A program made the translations under genes and the position numbers. Below the pieces are notes generated by a model that worked only from the letters and a program-made list of their open reading frames with translations, made no database searches and had not been told where the DNA came from. A stretch of DNA of 64,000 bases. It comes from Phialocephala subalpina (taxonomy: Eukaryota; Ascomycota; Leotiomycetes; Helotiales; Mollisiaceae). Shown in pieces: positions 21,018 to 31,237 of this stretch (the stretch's first letter is position 1; every line of letters starts with the position of its first letter). The stretch is taken from NCBI GenBank assembly GCA_900073065.1, contig FJOG01000014.1:305079-369078 (forward strand), in the 5' to 3' direction.

Positions 21018-22579
21018 TCAAAAGAACGAATCCTGCCCCCTAATAACAAGCCTGTTCGGTGATCTCGGCGGAACATACGGTGCTATGTACTCTGGCCCTC
21101 CAATATCTTCTACGTGCATGCTCTGGAACTGGTTGATGCCCATAGTCTGTACCCTTAACGGACTCGTCGAGGTAGGTGAGCCGTCAGGTGATCCATCATT
21201 TCTATTTGTGTTCCAATTCGATCCTCTCTGGACCTCAACCTCATGTTGAACGTAGATGTTCCTTCCTTTTTCGCCGATGCTTGATGTGCTGTGAGAATCT
21301 CGTGCAGATGACGCTCTTTGTTTCTTGAGCTTTCGAGAGCGGCGGAAGAGGAAGAAGGCGATGGCGGCGACGAGTAGGGATCCACCGATGGAGACACCGA
21401 CTGCGACGCCGATTGTTGTGGAGTTGGACTTGTGTGATGTGGCGTTGGATACTGGTGCGTGTGTTGAAGTTGCAGAAGCTGCAGTGGCTGGGGTAGAAGT
21501 AGATGAGGCAATTGCTGAAGTTGCAGCAGGCGGTGGAGAAGTATCGAAACGATTGAGGAGACTGCATTTTTGTCAGGTTGCCGGAACTTATTGGACTGTT
21601 CAGGCGGTTCACTTACCTGTCTATCACATGGACCACACCATTCGCGACAAGTAAATCAGAGTCAATGACCTTCGCAGCATTGATATACGTCTCTCCATCT
21701 TGAACAGTGACCGTGACATTATCTCCTTGAGCCGTCTTGAATGTGGTACCGTTCGCAAGAGATGTGCTGTATGCAACCAGTCCTGGGACAACATGATACT
21801 CGAACATCGCTTGTAAATCAGCAGCAGACGAGTTCTTGACCAGTGCCGACGCATTCGAAAGTGCTCCTGCAGAGTTCGGAATGAAGTAAGTCACGTCTGG
21901 GATCTCTAGGACTTGATTGACGTATGTATTCGCTGTGTTGAGGAAGCCGCCTGCATTGAGAATGGAGACGAAATATTGGAGATTCGCTGCTGTGATCTCG
22001 GCAACTATTGATATCGGTATCGAGGGGACTGTGTCGATGATGTGGACTATGCCTCCACCGCACACAATATCCTGGGTGTTCTTATCAGAAAACCTATCTT
22101 CCTTCTGGAGGATTCAGGATTCAGTAACTTACAGTTGCAGGCGCAGTGCTGATAGTTTTGTTCCCTGATATCACTTCCAACGATCCACTGCTGCCAAGTA
22201 CAAGTTCCATCGCTTGTCCACCCGTGACATTGGCATAGGTTCCATTTACGAGGTTACTCGCCGCGAATTGAGGAGTGTCTGAGAACGAGAGCGAAGGATA
22301 ACCGCCTTTGACAAGTGCATACTGGAGAGTAGCTTCTAAAACGTCCTCCGCCAGAGCGTTGGAATTTTGGGTAGCAAATTTCGCAATCGCCGCGTTACTA
22401 GCTGCAAAGAAAGTGAAGTTGTTGGCATTAGCCAATAGGGCAGTAGCATTCGCTGAAGCATTCACATAGCCGGAGAGAGAGCTGAGTTCCGAATAACTCT
22501 GTAGCACTTGAAGGAGAGTGATGGCTTGGATCGGTGCGGCAAGGACGCACAGCAAACCGGTTTGCATTGAGACCTTCAT
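21018..22579 (-). CDS. Cell-surface protein with two fasciclin (FAS1) domains and a C-terminal transmembrane helix
   Basis: The model is complement(21018..21561, 21617..22071, 22133..22579), 481 aa, with introns of 55 and 61 bp in phase. The start at 22579 gives a signal peptide (MKVSMQTGLLCVLAAPIQA). Two FAS1 domains follow, at about 20-170 and 170-305. Their conserved segments include NFTFFAASNAAI, GGGIVHIIDTV, VTYFIPNS and NGVVHVIDR. A Ser/Thr/Ala-rich stalk leads to one transmembrane helix (GVAVGVSIGGSLLVAAIAFFLF). A basic stop-transfer (RRSRKLKKQR) and a cytoplasmic tail ending GQDSFF complete it. FAS1 proteins mediate adhesion at the cell surface or wall. Many N-glycosylation sequons fit an extracellular position. 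Confidence 0.92.
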
Positions 22580-25243
22580 TTTGGCCAAAAATTGAGAACA
22601 AAGGAAAAGATGAGATAAGAAAGTTGGGATAGTTGATAAACTTCTTTCAGCCCTTGGAGGGGTCACTCAGCCCCGCGTTTGGCCCCAGGGTGTGGCAGCC
22701 CTGTGAACTCAAAGACACTCCTGAAACACTCGTTGGCTGAAAGATGGTAGAGAAAGTCGTAACAAGAAGGAGCTGAATATGCAGCATGGATGACCGGCAT
22801 CGGTGATAGTCGCGAAGAGAAAGCAAAGATAGACTTCCGCATGCCTCCATCCCTGCAATATGCGGGGTGATTCAGCGCTTTCCCCGGAAAAGGAGGTACC
22901 TCCGGGTCGCACCGAGGAAGGTTGGATATCACATCCAATCAGCTCTTCTCTTTTTCTGATGGGTTGATGTACCGGTCCGTCTTCCACATGATTGCGAGAA
23001 AGTATGTTCGCTTACCGAGGCTTATCTGGGAAGTCCGGGGGTGTGTGGCGGTGAAAAGGGGCGATCTGTTCACATGGCGATGATCGTGGCTGTTGCGACT
23101 GGTGGACCTCGACATGCCGGCATCGTGATACTTCGAGGTGGGTGCGATTTCAGGAAGTAGACTTTTGACTTGGGATGAGCGGCCCCAAACTCCCATTTCA
23201 CCCGCCCGGTCCGACGGTCTCTCCTCCTTGTTTCTTATGATGCGTCTCTCTTCTTGCCATCTTCATAATCCAGCCTAATCCGCATTTCTTCCTTCCAGTC
23301 GTTGGCATCTCAGCTCGCTTTACAGAACTATATTCCCCGACTCGTCGCTATCCTATTATCTTTGCAGCAGTTCGATAGCGTCCTGTCTAAGCGCCTGGTG
23401 CGGGATCCATACATGCAGGCTCAACGTCTCGTTCCAGACTTGAAAGGCGTATGCAAGTGGTTCTGGCGTGCATTTATCCTGGATCGGAGGCTTGGGGATA
23501 ACTTTAAATCCTTACTGGTGGATATGCATGTCAAATGACTATGAAGCGAGTACATTCTCGGAACTCCGTACAAGTTGAAGCAACGAACTAAACAACACGA
23601 CATAGAAGTCAGGAAGCCTATCGGGCCCGCAGGAAATACGCCATTATTGTTTCAATATTTCGCCGAATATTCAAGGGTGCGCATGCGACATGGATAGAAA
23701 GGGCATGAAAGCGACAAATGATCTCGATTTATCGAGTACATTCCGCATACTGAAGTTCAATGCTCGCGCTTTCTTTCAGAGCGCTGAAAGTCTAACGAGA
23801 ACTCCGAAAATTAGCTAGGTAATCTTTGACAAGCAGTTTTTGCTATTCTATTGAAATATAACTTAAAATAATTACTTTTTATTCTTTTAAAGTAAATCTA
23901 AATATTAAACTTTACTTTTAAACTTATTAATAAAAATATTAAAAGTTTATTTTATTTTATTTTATTTTATTTTTTTAAAAATTTCTTTTTATTTCGATTT
24001 TAAATTTTATCGAATTTAAAAAAAAGAAATATAAATTTTTAATCCTTTTAATTCTTTTAATTTAAATATTTTATTATTTTGAATTTTATTCTTAATTTAT
24101 ATTTTAATATTATTAAGAAATTTATAATAAATATTTATAATTATTAATAAATTAAAATAATTAATAAAAACCCTTTTTTTTTAATATTTCATTTTAATAA
24201 ACGAGAAATAATTAATATTCTTTACTTGGAATTTTTATTAATTAATTATTATTAATTATATATTTTATTTTTTTCTATAGAAATAAAAGTTTTATATTAA
24301 TAATCGGATTTTAAATAAAATATCAAATAATATCAATATAGTATTTGAATTGATATTAAAGTTATTTGTAGTGAAATTCTGGCGGAAGTTTATCGAGAGG
24401 GATTTCTTTCGTTGTTTTAGAACTCTTAAGATATCGCTAAGAGCTTTTTCGAGGAGGCAACCGCAGAGAATCCATTAGCGCTTGGTTATAGCGTGTATAA
24501 TCCCAAAAGCTAGAACGGGTAGGCTCAGATAGAGACACGAGATGGCTTTAAACGCATCGTACTGAAATGATTGAAGAAGAAAAGTTTGGTGTGTGTGCAC
24601 AGTCATTTAAGAGTGAGATTTGGCATGACGCGTGGTTGTTAGATGTTGGATTCGGAAGCTTTCTCTGCCAATCATATGGATCCAACATGTCTTTGCATAT
24701 GTCCCTATTACATTTCTCTAGAGATCGCAGCACACTTGAAAAATCCTCTTGTACCCCCGCCCGTGGGTCATCCCAATACCAAATTATTGCCGTGGACTCT
24801 CACAGCGCAATGCCCCGCTATCCCGCATCCCCCGCCCCGCTCCGCTCTCGTCCCGCGTCGTCTGTCACAGTCTGTCAGGGATGAGTCGTACTATTAACAA
24901 TTAATGAGCGTCGGTACTGGAAGACGCGAACATGGTTACTAGTCTAGAGAAATTCGAACGTCGTCTAGGATGGAAGGCAGGAGAAAGTGCTTTGCGGCTG
25001 CCATGTCTGGTTACGAGGTGCGAAAACGTCGCAATGCTGAAGCCACCTTGAGACGCACAATGCATTTCCCGAGAGAGAACGTATAGCCAAGCGACGTCAA
25101 AGAAGCTCATCGAGTTACACAAAGTGGGATCTGAGATGAAAGAACTCGTCAAACCTTTAGTTCTATTCGACAGCCCAAACGACACTTAGAAGTTACTTCA
25201 TCATTCGGAAGAGCAAAAGAATTTGCAGCGCCCAATAGACCTC
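22580..25243. other. Long intergenic region containing an extreme AT-rich block
   Basis: About 2.7 kb separates the FAS1 gene and the Clr5-domain gene. No supported gene is present; the frames at 23302-23538 and 24567-24884 lack domains and splice support. The central part (about 23830-24370) is listed separately as an AT-rich block. Confidence 0.5.
23830..24370. other. Extreme AT-rich block
   Basis: Roughly 540 bases are almost entirely A and T, with long runs (attttattttatttt near 23946) and repeated taatta motifs, while sequence on both sides has ordinary composition. It has no open frame of note. Candidates are a heavily RIP-mutated repeat, an inserted AT-rich organellar fragment, or a low-complexity spacer. 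Confidence 0.7.
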
Positions 25244-26803
25244 TCATGCATTATGTACAAAATCCAGTCCATACTCAAATCCTCGGACCTTGTTCAATTC
25301 TGCACATCGTTTAAGGAAGCTTCCTAGTTCACCGCGAAGCATTTCGGCCCGAGTCCAGCATTCAAAGTCCCCACGTTCCAAAACTTTAATAGCTTCGCCA
25401 TAGCAACCCTGCACTCGATCATTCAACCCTTCCAACTCGCAGACGAGAGCCAAAATTTTGGAAGCAAACCCAAAATACTGGACATCCAAGCACCAATGAA
25501 GTTCGCCATCAACTGGAAGCCGGTACTTGCTCCTCTCAAGCAGGTCTGTTGCCTTCTCCTTGCTCAAAGAGACATCGTGAAGATCGTAATAGGCAGCATA
25601 GGTGAACCTGTCCAAGATAGAAAGAGACCTCTCGGAGTTCTTTCCGAACTTTTCATCCGATTCTTGGAGGCGCATTTCGTAGCTTTCCTGAAGATTTGCC
25701 TGGTGCAATGCGTCATGGTCCCAATGTTTCAAGTAGTTCGACCACATGGCGAGGATGGTCGCATGACTACCATGACCAGTGACGGACGACATGAGACTGT
25801 GGATGGACTTCAGGTACCCGATCCTTAAAGAGTCCATGAATATATTTGGGTGTTTCTGGATTATCTGCAGCAAAGCTTCACAGATGCGGACGATGGCATA
25901 TGAAGGCGAGGTTGATCCATGTTTCAGCTTCGTCATGTCTCCATAGTAGGAGAAGAGTTGCTTCAACAACCAATAGTCGTGCGTGACTAGATACACATCG
26001 TGAAAGTATCGACAAATTCTCCAGAATTTGACCAACATGGAAGGATCTGCACAGATCATTGTCGTCTCCAGATCTTGGAATAACACCTTCAGCTTCTCTG
26101 CTGACTCCGAGAAACGAGACATTTTTACAAGTCGAGCCACTCCGAATGCTTGGTCACTAATGCTTTGCCAAGTATTACTCAAGTCTTGCTGTTGCGCAGG
26201 GGGAGTCATGGTAAACTCATCCGAGGTCCAGCAGTCTTTGCCTTCAAACAAGCAGAAGACAAATTTCCGAACGGAGTCGAGAATAGTTTCCTGGAGTCGG
26301 TTTATATCTGGACTCGCCATCATTGGGAGAGCTTGAATTTGACAAGAAAGCCTGCGGAAGAGTCCTTCAGCAAACGCCGATTCCCCCTTCTTCTTCTTCC
26401 AGCGTCTGGTTCGGCCAGTGGCTTTCTTTACTCCAAACCCAGTGCTCGCCTTACCTCTCTGCTTGGTGCTATTCTTTGCAAACTCTGGCCACTTTTTGAA
26501 CTTGTTCGTATATGACCGGCGGCTACTTGATACATTAGGGAACAAATGGCAAAAGTGTTCTGAAGCCAGGACTCACGAGGCTTTGAAGTGGTACACGAGC
26601 ATCATATCGACCTGAACCTCTTCGAGCGTTTTACCCCTCATAATGTAATGTTCGTGAAGCAATGACCGCATGAGTTCCCATTCCTGATCAGTTGGATTGT
26701 CATTTGTCACTGTTCTGATTGGATCCATAGAAGTAAAGTCATTATGGGCCGCGTTATGTACGTCAAATGAGATGTTTAATGGTCCGGTCGAGTCTAGAGT
26801 CAA
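25244..26803 (-). CDS. Clr5-domain protein
   Basis: The model is complement(25244..26522, 26577..26803), 501 aa. A 54-bp intron splits the domain, joining FKAS to RRSYTNKFKKW in phase. The N-terminal Clr5 domain (about 38-92) has the typical order: DQEWELMRSLLHEHYIMRGK, then TLEEVQVDM, then YHFKASRRSYTNKFKKWPEF. In this family the domain is found on fungal proteins with presumed regulatory or DNA-associated roles. Basic residues follow (KKATGRTRRWKKKKG), compatible with nuclear import. The remaining 350 residues are helical, TPR-like in feel, without a recognisable motif. The domain call is firm; function is unknown. Confidence 0.85.
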
Positions 26804-27721
26804 ACTGTGCTCTAATGGGTGAGTCGGCAGAGTTTGTGCATTCCAAGCAGAGGATTGGCCTACTGAAGTTAGCTACCACCCAACTTTACGAACAATCCGA
26901 GACAAACTTGGTAATTGTTCTTGATGAACCTGGTTGGTGGAGGCCATGTTTACAGAAGTGTCATGAGGCTCCGCCTGATGCGAATCGCCGAGTAGATACA
27001 CGACTGGTATTTCTTCGACTCTGTCATCGGCAACAATCGATGCCAGATTCAAGACCAGGTTGTGGGTGGTATCCGTGTTCGTTGTGCAGGAAGACAGCTG
27101 CGTCAGGAATTTGGGCGGAGAGAGAGCACATCCTTTTGGAGGTATTCATGCCTCTCTCCCTCGGCATCGTCAAGCTTGCCTTGTAGTGGGAGGAGAGCCG
27201 TGCCGATATTCTACAGTGACTTTCGTTTCATTGGTTTCTCGTCACCAATAGGAGTTACGCTGGCTCATGAATCATCGACTTTGTGCGTGATGCTTGCATG
27301 AACCCTCCTACCACCTGTTTTTATTTTATTGGATGAAGCTCTAAATTCCCTCACATACTGCAAGAGCTAGGATAGGCGTATATCCCAATGCGCATTGGTC
27401 TGTGTGTTGCTTCCATGGAGAAGAGGGTGGTGGCACAAGTGTATTTGACTGGCTCGACAAAACCTCTGCGTGGGAGTGGAAGCGTGTTTTTCACCGCTCC
27501 TGCGCGGCTCTCCGAATCTGATCGAGTTGATGACTCGCGATATCAACTCAGCCTTGAACGATTTCTAAGAAATGCTGCATGGAATCTTAAAAGAATCCCC
27601 AATATCCTTCATAAAATGTCATCACCAAACTTCCCTCTCGTTCTCTGCAGAGTGTACTTTCAACCCAGACGAGGTTCACCATAGCCTTTCATTGCCAGCA
27701 ACTTACTTCGACGTTCCAGCC
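26804..27721. other. Intergenic region, no supported gene
   Basis: This is the shared upstream region of the Clr5-domain gene (minus) and a membrane-protein gene (plus). Several overlapping frames are open but none has a domain or consistent splice pattern. Confidence 0.45.
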
Positions 27722-28810
27722 ATGCGTTCTAGCTCCTCCTACAGCATGGGCGATGCCTCAACTCTACCACCGAACGAATTCTCAAGACGAGAAGAAGCCA
27801 ACATCGTCTGCAACTTCATTATGAATCTCCCTAAAAGGTCAACGCCTTCTAGTGACCGAGTTGTCATTGGGGTTGTCAAAGTAAGAAGTGCAGAACGGCT
27901 TTCCCGGAGACTCAAAGAGCATGGTTCGTCGGGTATGCTAGGTTTCTTCAAGGGTGAGTGTGTTCTAGGATCCTCCAAGGTTACTAATCAATGCTCATCA
28001 CTCCTGACAGCCAAACCTTTGTCGAGCACCAAACATGGTCTTCAACATGAGATCGACTCCATATCTGGTAGCTTGTTCAAGAGCAAGACAAAGTTGATTC
28101 TTGTCGTCAGCCCTTATGTCGCTACCATCAGGTTCGACGTTCCCACGCGGTTCACAGACCTGACTATCATCCGCTGTCCGGAGGATGAGGGCAGCACCAA
28201 CTACCTTTCTATCAACCCAAGATCGACCTATTGCAACATACCCATCCCGAGGTGGGACATGAGAGAAATATACCTCGACCGCGAATTGAAGCTTGGCTTA
28301 GGTGTTGGCCTTGTGGCCGACTTCATGGGAAGCACATCCTCCTTCAGCAGTGGATACCGAGATGAGATTAAACGCCAAACTGAACAGCTTCAGAACCCAA
28401 AGGGTAGCTGGAAGGAACGCAAGTCATGGGTAGCAGGCTTGCTGGGACTGATCTCTGGCGGGTCTGTTGGTCTTTATACTTGTGTGAACATGACCTCCTG
28501 GGGCGTATCCTTGAAGTGTGCGGGGTGGCAATTGGGTATCAAGTATGCCTCTACCACAGCTACTCTCAATGTTGCCGGCATATCTGTTCTTGCTGGCGGT
28601 GCTGCTGGGGTTACGGTCGCAGCCTTGGTCTACTTTGTACCGTGGGACAGTCTATTCCAGTGGTTGAAGAACACACTGAGCGGGATCTGGGACTGGCTTC
28701 TCGACAAGTTTCGGCAGTTCTCGGAGGCGGTCAAGACTTGGATCCATAAGAGATCAAAGCGAAGAGACAGGGACCACCCAAGGCGCCCTAAGTCCATGGG
28801 CTTCAACTAA
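27722..28810 (+). CDS. Membrane protein of unknown function
   Basis: The model is join(27722..27953, 28011..28810), 343 aa. The 57-bp intron (GTGAGT, branch TTACTAATC, acceptor ACAG) is a multiple of three and open, so a retained-intron form of 362 aa would also translate. The Met at 27722 (MRSSSSYSMGDAS) is preferred over in-frame Met codons 50 codons upstream and 8 downstream, but this is not certain. After a soluble N-terminal domain of about 215 residues come two hydrophobic segments, WVAGLLGLISGGSVGLY and VLAGGAAGVTVAALVYFV. A Trp-rich amphipathic stretch and a very basic tail (HKRSKRRDRDHPRRPKS) follow. No family is recognised. Confidence 0.6.
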   Translation: MRSSSSYSMGDASTLPPNEFSRREEANIVCNFIMNLPKRSTPSSDRVVIGVVKVRSAERLSRRLKEHGSSGMLGFFKGECVLGSSKVTNQCSSLLTAKPLSSTKHGLQHEIDSISGSLFKSKTKLILVVSPYVATIRFDVPTRFTDLTIIRCPEDEGSTNYLSINPRSTYCNIPIPRWDMREIYLDRELKLGLGVGLVADFMGSTSSFSSGYRDEIKRQTEQLQNPKGSWKERKSWVAGLLGLISGGSVGLYTCVNMTSWGVSLKCAGWQLGIKYASTTATLNVAGISVLAGGAAGVTVAALVYFVPWDSLFQWLKNTLSGIWDWLLDKFRQFSEAVKTWIHKRSKRRDRDHPRRPKSMGFN

Positions 28811-30194
28811 ACATCTTTGCGATATCTGACATCACATCTCCTTCTTTTCTTTGGGCTGTTCAAAGATTCATTGCTTTCGATGTTGGCTGTATGTACCTCA
28901 AGACTACTCGCCTTTTCCCCCCTCTTCTCCAAATTGTAGTTTGATCTTTGCAGCCTGGCTATCCAGTATTGTCTTGGCTATGACTTATGATATTATTCTC
29001 CGATGAAATAGATTGATTTTAAAACCGTTCAAAAATTTCATTGCGCGAGAATGATACCACTAATTGGAGACATCGTCTGTTACAAATACACCTTCAGACT
29101 TGAATCAAATTCAACGTCGCCGTCAGACGCCGTATCGCACGCAAATATCATTGTTGAGGGGCAGGTCAGAAAGAAGGCGCGATGTCCATGTCTAGACTAG
29201 AATACGACTGCCCACAAGCGACGGCAGCATAGAAGACACCCCTCAGCCACTTGGCAACAGGCCTGTCAACCAACTCAGAGTTGCATTTTAGAGAAAACAG
29301 AATCAAGAACATGAATACAGCAACAAGGGTGAACTTCAGCTCCTGAGTACTGCTAGAAATTCTGTCATTGAAGATCGATGTCCCTATACGGGCTTTCACT
29401 TGTCCAAATTCAAGCATGTGGGTGAGGACATTGTATCAGGGCGAGAAATTAAAGCGAGCTTGGACATTGAGTCGAGATCGGACATTGAGACGAGGCAGGA
29501 CGTTGGAAAAATCCATGACACCAAAGCGATCTGGGACATTGACTGGAAATTCGCAACTCAAATTGACTTGTACATCGAGTAGCGCCAGATCTTCCCACGG
29601 ACATGCAAATACATCCAAGCTCTCTCCACCTCTCTTCCTCGATTCAGATGAGCAGACAATGAAACAATGACGGCGAGAAGATCTCACGCCGTTCTGTGGC
29701 GAACATAGGATGGAGACAGAACTGATGCCAAGAACTCTTGAACCACTTGGATTTCCTTCGTCCTTGAATTAGGACGCAGCATGGTCAATGACCGTTCTAC
29801 TAAATATTTTCCATCTTAACTCCTCAGCAGCTGCCAACCTCGACCGAACGTACCCGCAGACAGACGCAGCAACTCTCAAAACGCCTCAACCACTTGGTGA
29901 TATCTTCTCCTGTATGTACCTCCAACCCAGCAGCATCTCATCATCCGCACGCGGCATACAAGCACCACATCAACAGCCCATGTGCATCATATGCAAACCA
30001 TCGCGAAATCCATGTATTGCCACTGCAGGTATCTACACTCTTCTACCCATCTTCCATCATTCTCCCCTCAAGCTCGCTCTCTCAAACAATTCCGCATCCT
30101 TCCATATAATGTCCTGTGTATCCGAAACGCCCAAATTCCACCCTCACCAAGCTCTCTCTCACCAAGCCACTCTTCCATCATCCCTCCAGAAGGC
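28811..30194. other. Intergenic region with a small repeat-coding frame
   Basis: This stretch lies between the membrane-protein gene and ATX1. The only structured part is an 18-bp tandem array at 29463-29552. A minus-strand frame at 29166-29417 contains one hydrophobic stretch (LVAVFMFLILF) but has no support as a gene. The rest shows nothing. Confidence 0.45.
29463..29552. repeat. Five 18-bp tandem units encoding a six-residue repeat
   Basis: Units begin at 29463, 29481, 29499, 29517 and 29535, each starting GAC (mostly gacatt). On the plus strand in frame they read DIESRS, DIETRQ, DVGKIH, DTKAIW, DIDWKF, within an open stretch to the stop at about 29580. The minus strand is also open through the array. 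Conserved spacing with diverged bases suggests an old protein-coding repeat. No start or gene model is convincing. Confidence 0.5.
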
Positions 30195-30642
30195 TTATTC
30201 CTGAGCAACATCAACACTCTTAACCTCCCCATCTGCCTCCCCGCTATTAACCTTCTTCCCCGTCTTCTTAATGGTCTGGAGAACGGTCTCGTAGGTGAGT
30301 TCTGGGGCTGCGACGACGGTGGCGGTTTGGGTGTCGAGGGAGACGTCGTAGGATTTTACGCCTTTTGGGATTGTTAGCATAATTCTTGAAACCCCCTTCT
30401 CCCTGTGGTCTTGTGCACAGAGTTGCAGAGGCTTGGCGTTCAGGTAAGGCGGGTTGGGTTGTGAGGAGAGGAGAGGTGGGAAATGGCGGTGGAGGGAATG
30501 AAGCCGCGAACATATAGAGACAATGAGGGCATGAAAAAGAGAGGAACTAACCATCGAGCTTGCCCAGCACTCTGTTAACAGCTCCCGAGCATCCACCACA
30601 GCTCATGCTGACGTTAAACTTGTAGGTGTGTTCTGCAGACAT
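30195..30642 (-). CDS. ATX1: Copper chaperone ATX1
   Basis: The model is complement(30195..30361, 30552..30642), 85 aa, with one 190-bp intron (donor GTTAGT, branch GCTAAC, acceptor AAAAG) in phase 1. The single HMA domain starts almost at the N-terminus. It has the metal-binding motif MSCGGC (residues 13-18), then GAVNRVLGKLDG at the splice junction, VKSYDVSLDTQTATV, and a conserved lysine-rich helix (TIKKTGKK). ATX1 carries Cu(I) in the cytosol to the Ccc2 P-type ATPase in the Golgi, supplying multicopper oxidases. The length is close to the family norm, with a short acidic C-terminal tail. The start is clear because the motif needs all upstream residues. Confidence 0.95.
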
Positions 30643-31237
30643 CTTGGTTGTATTTTGCTGATCGCGGGGTAACTTGGTAGAGGGTTTGTTTCTTTGAAGA
30701 CTTGTGGGCTTTTGAAGGATGGTAGTTTAGGGAGAGGAGTTTGACAGAGTGGATACGAAGAGTATTTGTAGGTTGTACGTGTGTTGCAAAAGGAAAGCTG
30801 TCACAAAGCCCCAATCCCGATTTCTAAGCTCCTCCTTCCGCTTGCTGATGTCGCAATCGCAGCCGAGGGGTCAGACGTGCCTGAAACTTGCTCACAACCT
30901 GCGCTCTTTTCGCGTTGTTTGATAGTCCTAATAATCTGGATATTTTTGGATTGACCCGGCTCGTGCCCTAAGGGACAGAAAATGTGAGAGGCAAGGATAA
31001 ATATGTGAGAGTATGGAATGCGTTTCGGCGCCAAGGGGAAGCTGAGAGGGTTTTGATTGGTTGAATGAGCTGCTATGGTCACGTGTAAGGCAAGGCTGAG
31101 TAGCGAGGCTGAGTAGCGAGGCTGATCAATGTTTGGGATGGGATTCGATCTTTGAATTTAGGTGGGTGATTCACGAACCATTGGATTCTGGGGCTTTGAT
31201 TTGAGGGTGAGGAGGAGCCTCTGGTCTCTTCGGATAT

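Noticed and set aside
29166..29687. Minus-strand pair of frames, one with a hydrophobic segment (LVAVFMFLILF)
   Set aside because: No splice site joins them in phase and neither resembles a known family.
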